Made by a program: the position numbers and the translations under genes. A DNA stretch of 64,000 nt, taken from positions 86,450 to 150,449 of the forward strand of contig NZ_AWGD01000001.1 in the NCBI RefSeq assembly GCF_000495795.1, read 5' to 3'. The number at the start of each line of letters is the position of its first letter. Positions within the stretch are counted from its first letter, which is position 1. This DNA is from Asticcacaulis sp. AC460 (GTDB lineage: Bacteria; Pseudomonadota; Alphaproteobacteria; Caulobacterales; Caulobacteraceae). The notes under the pieces were generated by a model. It had not been told where the DNA came from, ran no database searches, and saw only the letters and a list, made by a program, of their open reading frames with translations. Shown here one piece after another: positions 42,940 to 51,527 of this stretch.

Positions 42940-43098
42940 ATGCCACGCGGAACCGCCAAATCCGACCTGCCCAGCAAGCCGTGCGCTGTGTGCGGCCGCC
43001 CATTCACCTGGCGCAAAAAGTGGGAAAAGGTGTGGGATGAGGTGCGCTACTGCTCCGACGCCTGCCGCAGCCGGCGAGGCAAGGCGAGCGCCGGATAG
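42940..43098 (+). CDS. DUF2256 small zinc-ribbon-like protein
   Basis: A 52-residue protein with four cysteines in [14 protein letters not shown] and [10 protein letters not shown], the DUF2256 signature. The family is commonly linked to cryptochrome/photolyase genes and to FAD oxidoreductases. Starting at the ATG at 42940, it has no clear ribosome site because the repeat ends only nine bases earlier. The presence of FolE, BLUF and a flavin oxidoreductase upstream fits the usual neighbourhood, though no photolyase is in this window. Confidence 0.85.
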   Translation: MPRGTAKSDLPSKPCAVCGRPFTWRKKWEKVWDEVRYCSDACRSRRGKASAG

Positions 43099-43166
43099 AC
43101 TGAGATCCGTGCCTTTGACCGTGGTGTATTCTTCCTATCTGACGGCATGCCGGTCAGGTTCAAGGA

Positions 43167-43601
43167 TTAGTCTCGACGCTGGACGCGCACGGCTTTTGAT
43201 TTTTGCCGGTCCAGAATAGCCTGGCGCAGGGCCTCGTAGAGCGGTTTCGGCAGCATGCCATACTCGTATCGGGCTGTCGTGCCGGGTATCGGTCTGAGAT
43301 CGAATCCCGGCCAGGCAAACCGGTTGAGCTCTTCCAACCGAATCCAGTGCCGTTCGCTGTCCAAGCCCAGCGAACGACAAACAGCCGGCGGAAGTTCGAT
43401 CGAGTCCGCCGGATCTGCCGGCGAAGCATGGGTAATGGCAGCGACAACGACATCGATACCGTTATCCTCGCTTTTCGGAACCGCTACGACGATGGCACAG
43501 GGACGGTCTTTGGCCGCTTCGTCTGCCCCGGCATCTTTCTCGTGGCTCCACAGAAATCCATAACGGATGACGAGGCCCGGCTTCGGGATTGGAAAGGTCA
43601 C
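43167..43601 (-). CDS. PemK/MazF-like toxin
   Basis: A 144-residue protein that begins TFPIPKPGLVIRYGFLWSHE, followed by KDRPCAIVVAVPK, the usual MazF/PemK beta-barrel core (GDIVWVDF...KRRPAVVI). Such toxins cleave mRNA. The length is greater than canonical MazF (about 110), with a C-terminal extension. It follows the antitoxin with a 4-bp ATGA overlap, typical of these pairs. The assignment rests on general pattern and gene pairing. Confidence 0.7.
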   Translation of the reverse strand: MTFPIPKPGLVIRYGFLWSHEKDAGADEAAKDRPCAIVVAVPKSEDNGIDVVVAAITHASPADPADSIELPPAVCRSLGLDSERHWIRLEELNRFAWPGFDLRPIPGTTARYEYGMLPKPLYEALRQAILDRQKSKAVRVQRRD

Positions 43602-43852
43602 CTGGGTTCGGCGCCGTATTCAGCCGCTTCGATGGCGGCAAGGATGTCATCGCTGAGTTCGCCAACCGTGAGGATTTCGCGTTCGCGCGCCTTGAGCTTG
43701 CGGTAATGCTCGAGTTCCCGCGCCGACAGGTAACCGCCGATAATCCGGTCATGGCTGGTTATCACGATGACGTCCGAATGTGCGGCCTCATCGCGGTAAC
43801 GCGGAAAATCGCGTACGAACTGCGTGGCTGAAACGGTAGATGTGTCGGGCAT
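43598..43852 (-). CDS. Phd/YefM-like antitoxin
   Basis: An 84-residue protein. SATQFVRDFPRYRDEAAHSDVIVITSHDRIIGGYLSARELEHYRKL matches the Phd/YefM fold, with a dimer-forming N-terminal DNA-binding half and a disordered C-terminus (ILAAIEAAEYGAEPR) that would cover the toxin. The ATG at 43852 lies 11 bp from the inner edge of the operator palindrome. It is coupled to the toxin gene by overlapping stop and start. Confidence 0.78.
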   Translation of the reverse strand: MPDTSTVSATQFVRDFPRYRDEAAHSDVIVITSHDRIIGGYLSARELEHYRKLKAREREILTVGELSDDILAAIEAAEYGAEPR

Positions 43853-43863
43853 TGGCTGACTCC

Positions 43864-43893
43864 AAATATGTAAATTACATAATTTACATATTT
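43864..43893 (-). promoter_or_regulatory. operator palindrome of the Phd-type pair
   Basis: A perfect 13-bp inverted repeat (aaatatgtaaatt and its complement) with a 4-bp spacer, 11 bp before the antitoxin start. It is entirely AT-rich and fits self-repression by the antitoxin. Confidence 0.75.
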
Positions 43894-43973
43894 TGTCAAT
43901 CAGTGGTGTCGGACAGACGCTCGGCCTGCACCGATGTGGCCTCCACTCACCGCTGACTCTTTTGACTTCCCTA

Positions 43974-46526
43974 TCACTGGATCAATACCATATTCGAAAT
44001 CTCGAATGGACCATTCGAGAAAATTCGATTGTACGACTCGTTCCAGACCGCCTTAAGGAAAACACCGTCCGCTTCGCGGAACGACCAGAATACCTTTTTG
44101 TACTCGCTGTGCTCAGAGCGAATTTTGATCGAGTTGCTGTCGGACTGCAAACGCCCGGTCTCACCATCGTCCTTAATCTCAACCAACGCAATGTTGTCCT
44201 TAGTCTTGCGTCCGTTGATACCGACGACAAAATCGGGAAAGAACCGCTTGCCCGTGGGCAGGATCAGGCGCGTTGCCCATTTCTCACTTTCAGGATTCCG
44301 CAACCACCATTTTACGCAACCCGTGTCGTCACGATCAAGCATTTCGACAAATGCACGCTCCGGCCGATTGTACCGGCCAATGAATGCACCATAAGCGCCC
44401 TTTTGGGCGATAACAGCATCTGGCTCTCCGAACTGTTCCACAGGGATAGGCTCATTAGAGAGCAACTGGATATACCTGCCCTGCGCAAGGCGCACAGAGT
44501 CCTTCAACGCCTGCGGATACCGCAGGATTGCCAAGTTGATTGTGCGGCGCAGTTCTCGGGTACTGGCAGCAATGCCTTCTTTTTGGCAAAGGCGGGATAA
44601 CTCCGCTTCGACAGCCTCGCGAACACGACGCGGGTCAATCCCGTCGTTGAATGTCAGCTGCATTTGCGCCTGGTCGGCTATACGCGCCGGGGACATCCTG
44701 ACGCTGAGGTTGCGTTGATCGGTCTGATTTTCGTTGAAAAGGTCCCGCATCGACAGTTCAGCGTTGCTGTTTACGGCCAGCAGCATGGAGGTCATTGGAA
44801 CGATGCGGCAAAATTCCCGGGCAATTTGCGGACAGAGATCATCCTCAATGTCAAACAGGTTCGGCAATTCTTCCCGCACCAGAGCCGAGGGAATCCCGAG
44901 GTCGGTCCGCAGCTTATATTTGACGAGATGTTCGGGCGTGGCAGGTTGAGCCGGTGCCGGACGTGGCGCCAGTATGTCGGGCAAATTTGGAAAAAGGAGT
45001 GGCGCGGAGGGTTCGGAAAAACCTTGCACAGCGCTCACGACGCTTTGTTGCCGCGCAAGCGATGCTTCCGCGTAATTCGGATTCAGCAGCCCGATCGAGA
45101 GTTGCACGTCGGCACGCTCTGCCAGGATTCGGGTGTCCATCGTGTGCGGGGCCGGAGGTGGCAGGGCAACGGCTTCAAATCTATGCGCCGCAGGTGCATC
45201 ATTCCCCAAAACGAACACGTCCAGCGTATCGGTCAAAACCGCTATGCCTTCACGGACGGCTTTCAGATCAGCAGCCGCTTCGTCCAGACCAACCTGCAAT
45301 TCCGGGTCCGACAGGAAGACATAGCCCCGGTCCAGCAGCGGATCCTGACCGTGGAACGGTCGGACCAACGGATGGACACGCATAATTCGCCCAACGATCT
45401 GCTGGCCGAAATCCCGTCCACGACTCGGTCGAACGGAGACAAGCGTCCAGGCGCGGGGGGCGTCAAAACCGGTAGCTACCGCCACCTTAAATACGAGGAC
45501 CTCAATTTCGGGATCGTAGGCCAGGGTGTGAAAATCCGGATCGGGCTCGCCCGACGTGTGCACGGCGATGGACTTTTCCGGAATGCCGATTTCCGTCAGC
45601 CGATCCCTTACCCGCGCAACTGGGTCTTCTTTTCCTTCCTGCTGGTCCTCAACCTGTACCAGCATCAAAGGTGTGACGCTGATGCCCCTCTCCGCCAGCC
45701 GATCCTTGATAAAGGAATGCTGCGACCAGCCTGCGGTCAGGGTGGCGACCTCAGTATCGATCAGTTCCCGATCTTCCTCCCTGAATCGCAAGACGCCGAC
45801 CATCAGGCCGACCTTGTTCAACCCTGCCCGGACCACCTCGTCGCGCGAAACCGAAACGCGGTTCGCAACCTTCAAACCGGCATCGCGCTCGAAGCGTTCC
45901 AGCTTGGCGTCGTTCGGCGTGGCCGTAGCCAAAAGGGTATAGTCCGGAGACATGACGTTCAAAAAAAACTCCGCCGTCGCTGCCGCACTCGAACCGAAAT
46001 TCAGGTGCGCCTCATCGATCACCACCCCAATTCGGAAGCCCCGATCGCGTAGTTCAGCGATCATGCTGTCCACCGACAAGGCTGCTTCCTTGTCAGTTCG
46101 GACCTTGCGGCTTTCCTTCTTGATCACGGCGACCGAGCCCCATGTCTGCACAAACACATCGCCGTCGCGGGCGGCGCTGGCTTCGCGGTCGGCATAGATG
46201 TCGCGTTGCCGCAGTGCGCCGCATTGGGCGGTCAGGGCGGAACGGGTTTGCGTCACCAACCCCGCATAGGGGGCGAACCAGAACCAAACCGTCTTACATT
46301 CCAGGTGGCCGCGCACGTCTTCCAAAGCACGACCCAGCATCAGCGTTTTGCCCGAACCCGTTGGCGCCTGAAGCAGGATCACACCCAGTTCGCGGGAAAT
46401 GCGTTCGCGTTGCTCGGGATCGCGTTCATGCCGGGTGGACACCGCGCGCAGGGTTTCGGCCATCGCATCGACGGCGCGCTGCTGATAGGGCGCCAGCGAA
46501 ACGCGAAAATCGGCATCTGCGCTCAT
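43974..46526 (-). CDS. res: type III restriction endonuclease, Res subunit
   Basis: An 850-residue SF2 helicase-nuclease. Walker A is APTGSGKT (54-61), DEAH is in VVIDEAHLNFG, motif III is ATATPN and motif VI is QIVGRIMRVHP. The C-terminal nuclease core is FFPDFVVGIN...ALVEIKDDGETGR, a PD-ExK type site, so cleavage activity is expected. ATP-driven communication between two sites leads to cutting of unmodified DNA. The start at 46526 overlaps the stop of mod by 4 bp. Length and motifs indicate an intact subunit. Confidence 0.92.
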   Translation of the reverse strand: MSADADFRVSLAPYQQRAVDAMAETLRAVSTRHERDPEQRERISRELGVILLQAPTGSGKTLMLGRALEDVRGHLECKTVWFWFAPYAGLVTQTRSALTAQCGALRQRDIYADREASAARDGDVFVQTWGSVAVIKKESRKVRTDKEAALSVDSMIAELRDRGFRIGVVIDEAHLNFGSSAAATAEFFLNVMSPDYTLLATATPNDAKLERFERDAGLKVANRVSVSRDEVVRAGLNKVGLMVGVLRFREEDRELIDTEVATLTAGWSQHSFIKDRLAERGISVTPLMLVQVEDQQEGKEDPVARVRDRLTEIGIPEKSIAVHTSGEPDPDFHTLAYDPEIEVLVFKVAVATGFDAPRAWTLVSVRPSRGRDFGQQIVGRIMRVHPLVRPFHGQDPLLDRGYVFLSDPELQVGLDEAAADLKAVREGIAVLTDTLDVFVLGNDAPAAHRFEAVALPPPAPHTMDTRILAERADVQLSIGLLNPNYAEASLARQQSVVSAVQGFSEPSAPLLFPNLPDILAPRPAPAQPATPEHLVKYKLRTDLGIPSALVREELPNLFDIEDDLCPQIAREFCRIVPMTSMLLAVNSNAELSMRDLFNENQTDQRNLSVRMSPARIADQAQMQLTFNDGIDPRRVREAVEAELSRLCQKEGIAASTRELRRTINLAILRYPQALKDSVRLAQGRYIQLLSNEPIPVEQFGEPDAVIAQKGAYGAFIGRYNRPERAFVEMLDRDDTGCVKWWLRNPESEKWATRLILPTGKRFFPDFVVGINGRKTKDNIALVEIKDDGETGRLQSDSNSIKIRSEHSEYKKVFWSFREADGVFLKAVWNESYNRIFSNGPFEISNMVLIQ

Positions 46527-48322
46527 TGGCGGAACCTTCCGACCAATTCCGCCCGCACCGACCGGACATCCAGAGCATCGCCGAGCGCGGCGGTGATCTG
46601 TCCTGGCGCCCAAGCGTAGACAAAGGCATTCTCGCGCCGCTCCACAACGCCGCGCAGATAGGCGAGCAATTCCGTACTGACCCTGTCCGCAAATATCAGA
46701 GTTTGGCTTTCGGTTTTGTGTTCCTGCCAGGAGGCTTGAGCGTATCGAGTCAGCGGCAGTCGATGCAATGTTTCCAAGGCCGACCAGACCTCCGGGGGCG
46801 AGAGATCTTGATCGAGGTCTTCAAATTCAATTTCACGACAGCGCAGATAGGCAAAGTCAGCCGACAGCTCCGCGAACTTTTTGTCTTCGGAAGCATTCAA
46901 GCGGCGTATCCGTTCTGCCGTCACGTCGCGGCAGATATTCTTGTCGGGTTCGTCCGTCGTCGCCTCGGTCGATGAGACCATGATGAATCGCCGATCACCA
47001 CCGTCTTCGGCATTAAGTTCCATGACAGCCTGGGCAGTCGTCGCCGAGCCAGCGAAAAAATCGAGCACAACATCACCGGGCGACGAAGCCTGTCGTACGA
47101 GTTCACGAATCAGGGAGACTGGCTTTGCGTAGTTGAAGGCCTTCGAGCCAAAGACAGCCTTTATGTCTTTGGCAGCTTCGTCGTTTGTTCCCACAACAAG
47201 AGCGTTCCTACCTTCCAACAGACTATCCGCCTCTGATCGAGGCGTAATCCAAGTCGAGAGTGGTTGCCGCAGGTTCCGGAGCTCCTTCTTGTATCGCTTA
47301 AATGCAGGTGTTCCGTATCCAATTTTCTTGCCTACCCAAAACTCGAAGTCCGGCAGGTCTGGCCTAATGATGGGAGCGCGGCCACTCGTTGGAAGTTCGC
47401 CGCGATCGAACGCTTGGTGAAGTTCGTCAAGAGAGTGAAAAATGCGAAATTCTGCGCTTTCGGGGAATCGAATGTGCTCCGCAGCTATCCAGTCCTCCAT
47501 GAATCGCGTTTTCGCCGCCTTCGACCTGAGCTTGCTGGGGTACACCCAAACTCGGTTCGGGTTGGCTGGGTACCAAATATCAGTCCGTTGATCATAAAGC
47601 GGATAGTAGAGATTTGGCCGTTCGCGATGATCAAAGCCAAGCGTTAGATCACTCAAGCGATACCAATCGTCCCTCGATTCATCGTAAAAGCGATACATTT
47701 CATAGGTCTTGTCGTTGCCCAAGAACCGGAAATTTGCTTTCCCATAGACCAAAATGTGTTCATGATCGGCACTCATGAATGCCTGATGGTCGGCGTTGGA
47801 CCCTTGGCGCGTCCGCCACGCAAACGACCCTAACCGCATCCCCGGCATGGCTTCATCCATCAACATTTCCAGCTTTGCCCGCTGGTCGTCATTGATCGAG
47901 ACGAGGATCACACCGTCCTCCGACAGCAGGTCACGCGCCAGAGTCAGACGGCGAAACAGAAATTCCAGCCAAGTCGAATGGAAATAGGCATCTTCAGAAT
48001 TGGCATAGTGGTCGTTATAAACCCAATCCTTCGAGCCAGTGTTGTAGGGCGGATCAATGTAGATGCATTTCACCTGTCCCGCCATGGTCATCCGCAGCCA
48101 GCGTAGCGCGTCGTAATTGTCGCCCTCGATCACCATGTTGCGCCAAGGCGCAGGCTTGTCAGACAGATCGGACAAAAGGGTGGCCGCGACAAAGTTGGCA
48201 TCTACGGCGTGGTCGGCCTCGATCTCGTCTCGCTCCCAGACCAAGCCCAGCTTCTTGGTCCGATCGCGCTTTTTCAACAGTTCGATCAACTGCTCACGGG
48301 AAAGATCGTTATACTTGCTCAT
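46523..48322 (-). CDS. mod: type III DNA methyltransferase, Mod subunit
   Basis: A 599-residue beta-class N6-adenine methyltransferase. Motif IV DPPYNTG is at residues 90-96 and motif I DFFAGSATTAQAVMELN near 420. The region between holds a variable target-recognition segment, whose DNA is clearly less GC-rich than the ends, a sign of exchange between mod alleles. It modifies one strand of an asymmetric site and directs the Res subunit. The transcription unit is mod-res, leftward, with repeats upstream. No simple-sequence tract for phase variation is seen. Confidence 0.93.
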   Translation of the reverse strand: MSKYNDLSREQLIELLKKRDRTKKLGLVWERDEIEADHAVDANFVAATLLSDLSDKPAPWRNMVIEGDNYDALRWLRMTMAGQVKCIYIDPPYNTGSKDWVYNDHYANSEDAYFHSTWLEFLFRRLTLARDLLSEDGVILVSINDDQRAKLEMLMDEAMPGMRLGSFAWRTRQGSNADHQAFMSADHEHILVYGKANFRFLGNDKTYEMYRFYDESRDDWYRLSDLTLGFDHRERPNLYYPLYDQRTDIWYPANPNRVWVYPSKLRSKAAKTRFMEDWIAAEHIRFPESAEFRIFHSLDELHQAFDRGELPTSGRAPIIRPDLPDFEFWVGKKIGYGTPAFKRYKKELRNLRQPLSTWITPRSEADSLLEGRNALVVGTNDEAAKDIKAVFGSKAFNYAKPVSLIRELVRQASSPGDVVLDFFAGSATTAQAVMELNAEDGGDRRFIMVSSTEATTDEPDKNICRDVTAERIRRLNASEDKKFAELSADFAYLRCREIEFEDLDQDLSPPEVWSALETLHRLPLTRYAQASWQEHKTESQTLIFADRVSTELLAYLRGVVERRENAFVYAWAPGQITAALGDALDVRSVRAELVGRFRQ

Positions 48323-48808
48323 ACCCTGTTCCGTCTGCGATGGCCCCGCACCTTAACCTTGATTTCCCGTCGCTTGGCAAGAAGACCAATGGTGTCCGAG
48401 ACAAAAGCAGATATCCGAGCACCGGCAGCCGCTATCGCGTGGGATTGCTCTGATATCCGTGCCTTCATCCGTGTCCCGCAAAGCGGGCATCCGTGCCCTT
48501 ATCCGTGTTAAAGCCTTTCTGTCCGAATGCGCTCCAGGCGACCCGGCGCGCGGCGTAGTTGTCGTTCGGCAGCGCAGTGACGTTGACGAATCGAACCAGT
48601 GTATTGCGGACCTGGACGATGCGCCTGCCGCCGGCTTTGACGGCGGGAAACACGGCGGCGGCGTCCATAAATAGAGCGAGATATCTACCTATTTGAACAC
48701 TTGGTACCATGCCACCTGAATACCCTGTCTCAATATTCCGGTTATTTCTCGCAGCTCAGGCCGATTTGGGCTGCACACGGCATCTGGTTTCGATCTATGC
48801 TCAGGTCT
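48323..48808. other. repeat-rich gap upstream of mod with a broken reading frame
   Basis: This 486-bp stretch contains an ATCCGTG-type repeat with its leader (48433-48510) and a leftward frame (48465-48668) coding MDAAAVFPAVKAGGRRIVQ, then VRFVNVTALPNDNYAARR. The frame looks like the N-terminal part of a real protein but runs into the repeat for its last 19 residues. The product is not recognised. The promoter of mod must also lie here, but I cannot place it. Confidence 0.5.
48433..48510 (+). repeat. ATCCGTG-type repeat with leader
   Basis: TATCGCGTGGGATTGCTC is followed by two ATCCGTG units around a CCCGCAAAGCGGG hairpin. The leader and first unit recur at 50199-50246; the hairpin and second unit recur at 40155-40190. 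It shows that the element has at least three parts shared among loci. Confidence 0.75.
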
Positions 48809-48912
48809 TAGAGCGCGTTTCGATCAGGTAGAATCGGATCGGCGCTCTAAGTTTTTATTTTTACGCGCATCTTAATCCAAAAAGTGCGTCACACTTTTTG
48901 GGATGCGCTCTA
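48809..48912. repeat. TAGAGCGCG-type dispersed repeat, single copy
   Basis: One copy of module 1 and one of module 2, nearly identical to 42764-42867 (a few substitutions in about 104 bp). It ends 44 bp before the start of the DUF5694 gene. Confidence 0.88.
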
Positions 48913-48956
48913 ATCCGGACATATATGTCTCCATTCGCATTGGAAGCCGATCCCTT

Positions 48957-50045
48957 ATGAGAATTTTTGCCTGTCTGTCCGTGCTGGTTCTAAGCGGCCT
49001 GCCTGCCGTCTCAGGGGCGGCGCCATCGCCCGTCTTCGATCCCGTCAGCCTCAAATCTTCGGTCCATGGTCCCATGACCCAGGTTATGGTTCTGGGTACA
49101 GCCCATCTGGCGCAACTGCCGCCAGGTGGCTTCAGGAACGATATGCTGGGGCCCGTTCTGGACCGTCTTGCCGGCTACGCGCCGACCCTGATCGCGACGG
49201 AGGCGATGTCGGGTGAGGCCTGCCAGATCGCAGCGACCTTCAAGGTCCCTTACGCCGACGTGGCCGACACCTACTGTGAGCGGCAGTTCGCTATGGCTGC
49301 CCTGGGTTTTAAGACGACGGGTCTCGACATCGCCGCCGCGGCAGCGCAAGCCAATGCCGAACTGGGAGGCTGGCCCGCAGACCCGACCCCGGCACAGCGG
49401 CGTCGGCTGGCCGCACTCTTTGCGGCGTCGGGGGATTTCGGCTCCGCGCTGGTGCAATGGCTGAGACTGCCGGCGTCCGAAGCCCATGAAGGCGATGGCC
49501 TCAGCCCTGAACTGGTCGCGATGCTTCAGGACCTCAGGGGCAATCCAAACGAAGTGGTTCAGATCGCCGCAGTGCTGGCGGTGCGCCTGGGTCTGGAAAG
49601 GCTCTACGCATCGGACGACCATACTGCCGACAGCATTCACAACGCCGCCCCCGAAGGTTATGGCGAGGCCATACAGGCACTGTGGAAGTTGCCGGACGCC
49701 TACAGCGCCGACTATCGTACGCGCGTGTCGAACCTCAAATCTTCCGACGACGTTTTGAGCTTGTTCCAGGTTTTGAACTCGGCGCAGGGACAGGCGGGTG
49801 TCGTCAATGGCGAATGGAAGAACGCCCTGGCGCAAAACAGCCCGCAACTGTACGGCCGTCAGTATGTCGCCTGGTGGGAAACCCGCAACCTGCGCATCGC
49901 CGCCAACCTAAGGGCGAGTTTCGGCAACCAGCCGGGCGGGCGCGTGCTTTTGATTATTGGCGCCTCGCATAAACCCTATCTCGACGCGTACATGCACATG
50001 ATGCATGAGGTCGAGATCGTCGACGCGGCGGAGGTCCTGCGTTAG
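48957..50045 (+). CDS. exported DUF5694 (TraB-like) protein
   Basis: A 362-residue protein with a signal peptide (about 1-21, cleavage after SGA). Its MTQVMVLGTAHLAQL at the start of the mature part and GRVLLIIGASHKPYLDAYM near the end are the two ends of the DUF5694/TraB-type fold, whose Glu/His residues (IATEAM; GTAH) may form a metal site. The role is unknown; distant relatives are proposed proteases. The ATG at 48957 begins the signal peptide. Its TAG stop lies at the first bases of a decayed dispersed repeat. Confidence 0.82.
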   Translation: MRIFACLSVLVLSGLPAVSGAAPSPVFDPVSLKSSVHGPMTQVMVLGTAHLAQLPPGGFRNDMLGPVLDRLAGYAPTLIATEAMSGEACQIAATFKVPYADVADTYCERQFAMAALGFKTTGLDIAAAAAQANAELGGWPADPTPAQRRRLAALFAASGDFGSALVQWLRLPASEAHEGDGLSPELVAMLQDLRGNPNEVVQIAAVLAVRLGLERLYASDDHTADSIHNAAPEGYGEAIQALWKLPDAYSADYRTRVSNLKSSDDVLSLFQVLNSAQGQAGVVNGEWKNALAQNSPQLYGRQYVAWWETRNLRIAANLRASFGNQPGGRVLLIIGASHKPYLDAYMHMMHEVEIVDAAEVLR

Positions 50046-50136
50046 AACAGGCTTCGACGCCGTAGACTCGGATCGGCGCTGCAAGCTTTGTTTTAACGCG
50101 CATTCCAAGACGTGCATCACACTTTTGGGGATGCGG
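50043..50136. repeat. decayed TAGAGCGCG-type repeat
   Basis: Alignable to 48809-48912 but with many changes (TAGAACAGGCTTCGACGC, then GATCGGCGCTGC, TGTTTTAACGCGCATTCC and TGCATCACACTTTTGGGGA). It begins with the stop codon of the DUF5694 gene. Confidence 0.7.
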
Positions 50137-50514
50137 GAAAGCGGACTTGGGCAATTGGTATCATTTCACCGGAATCCCCGGTATTTGGCGGGTAGGGGAT
50201 ATCGCGTGGGCTTGCTCAGATATCCGTGCCCTTATCCGCGTTTAAATCTTCTTGCGTCACACCCCCGCTGGGCTCAGATCGAGCTGAAGGCGGTTGGGAA
50301 ACAGGCATGTGGTGGGGATGGTTCGGAAACCACGTGGTGCTCGCACTTACGCAAAGATACCCCTCCCCCCCTTCGGGGTACCTCCCCAGCCTCGCCGGCA
50401 GGCATTCGTGGAGAGGAGGGCGTTTGTGGCATCTGTCTGTGGTGGTTCTGAGGTGGTTGACCGGCGATGCGAGTCAGATGAGCGCCGATTCCGTGGAAGC
50501 CAACGGAGGGGCAG
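50137..50514. other. repeat remnants between DUF5694 and the next gene
   Basis: No gene is supported on either strand. At 50199-50246 there is a second copy of the leader and first unit of the ATCCGTG repeat (ATCGCGTGGGCTTGCTCAGA then TATCCGTGCCCTTATCCG). At about 50371-50430 a GC-rich segment with ccccttcgggg and gcctcgccggc hairpins resembles the outer arms of the element at 38298-38474. Confidence 0.55.
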
Positions 50515-50871
50515 ATGCAGAGAACACGGCCAGTCAGGGTGTCGTTGATCGCCATACCACTGAGGGACAGCCAAAAGGCGAATCCGCCGACGCCCAAGGC
50601 GATCCGGCAGGCCATCCGCAAGGCGCCCGAAGCCAAGCCCGACCATGCCGCCTATGCCGTCAAGGCGCTGCGCAACATCATGGCCTATGGCACGGAGACC
50701 GGGAAGATCGCAGCCGCACGGTTGCTGCTCTCGACAAAATACGCCCACGTGGTGGACCCGCCGGCCAGCCTTCAGCCGCCGGTCATCTATTATGTCAGGT
50801 CCGGTGATCCGCCTCCGCTGCATCCGGACGACTATACAAGCGACGAGCACGGCAACAAGTTCCACCGCTGA
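50515..50871 (+). CDS. small protein of unknown function
   Basis: A 118-residue basic protein. The middle (PTPKAIRQAIRKAPEAKPDH, then YAVKALRNIMAYGTETGKIAAARLLLSTKYAHVV) forms predicted helices. The C-terminus is a Pro-rich, polar tail PPPLHPDDYTSDEHGNKFHR. I do not recognise a family. The start is strongly supported by GGAGGGG four to five bases before the ATG at 50515. Two other frames over this stretch are open, but they lack a ribosome site. It converges with the exported protein at 50879. Confidence 0.6.
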   Translation: MQRTRPVRVSLIAIPLRDSQKANPPTPKAIRQAIRKAPEAKPDHAAYAVKALRNIMAYGTETGKIAAARLLLSTKYAHVVDPPASLQPPVIYYVRSGDPPPLHPDDYTSDEHGNKFHR

Positions 50872-50878
50872 TGCGGGA

Positions 50879-51358
50879 CTATGGCGCCGGGGTGGCCTTC
50901 AGCCGGTCATAGGCCGATTGCAGGTGCCAGGCGTCATCGGCCGCATAGACATCCGCGGGATCGACCGGGCGCGTGCCGCAGACATAGTCCGCCACCCGGC
51001 CGATCACCGTATCGGGCGCGGCCGGCGCAAAGGTCAGGTCGGAATCGGCCACCGAAACCGTCTCCAGCGACTTGCCGGCGTGGTCGAAGGTGTTGCCCGC
51101 CTTTACCGCCCATTGTTTGCTGTCGCAGCGGACATGAAACTGCGCCTGGGACTGTTTGACATTGTCCACCACCGCGGCGTCTTCGAAGATGACGACGTAC
51201 CAGGCGCTCATGGTCGTCGCGTCGACACGGGTGATGCTGGCGCGGTCGATAAAGCGCAGGTCGGACTGACCATTGTGGACGAAGATGAAGTCCTTGGAAT
51301 AGGCGGGTGCGGCCGCGACGGCGGCCAGCGCCAAAGCGGCAATGACGATCTGCTTCAT
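50879..51358 (-). CDS. exported protein, surface-adhesin-E-like
   Basis: A 159-residue protein with a signal peptide (about 1-21, cleavage AYS-KDF). The mature part (FIFVHNGQSDLRFIDRASITRVDATTMSAWYVVIFED) resembles short proteins annotated as surface-adhesin E-like, with alternating strands and two cysteines (HVRCDSKQW, ADYVCGTRP) that could pair. GGAGAG precedes the ATG at 51358. It is divergent from the 51528 gene and shares a promoter region containing a direct TTTGTAAC repeat. Function is unknown. Confidence 0.65.
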   Translation of the reverse strand: MKQIVIAALALAAVAAAPAYSKDFIFVHNGQSDLRFIDRASITRVDATTMSAWYVVIFEDAAVVDNVKQSQAQFHVRCDSKQWAVKAGNTFDHAGKSLETVSVADSDLTFAPAAPDTVIGRVADYVCGTRPVDPADVYAADDAWHLQSAYDRLKATPAP

Positions 51359-51436
51359 GGCAAGCTCTCCCCGAAAAACGCAGCCATAAAACGGCCGGCG
51401 CGCGCGGTGGTCAATGCGCAAATCGACCCTGTCAGG

Positions 51437-51469
51437 ATTTGTAACGCGCAGGCTTACGGTATTTGTAAC
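51437..51469. promoter_or_regulatory. direct repeat ATTTGTAAC in a divergent promoter
   Basis: Two copies of ATTTGTAAC (51437-51445, 51461-51469) start 24 bp apart, about two helical turns, between divergent exported-protein genes. This is a plausible site for a response regulator that binds tandem half-sites. Confidence 0.35.
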
Positions 51470-51527
51470 TGGTCCGCGCCTGCGCCTTTCGGATAGTCTT
51501 TCAGTAAATCTCCAAGGACTATCGGAT

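Noticed and set aside
39969..50246. Insertion sequence or prophage.
   Set aside because: No transposase, integrase or phage structural gene is seen; only short dispersed repeats and a decayed GxxExxY copy.
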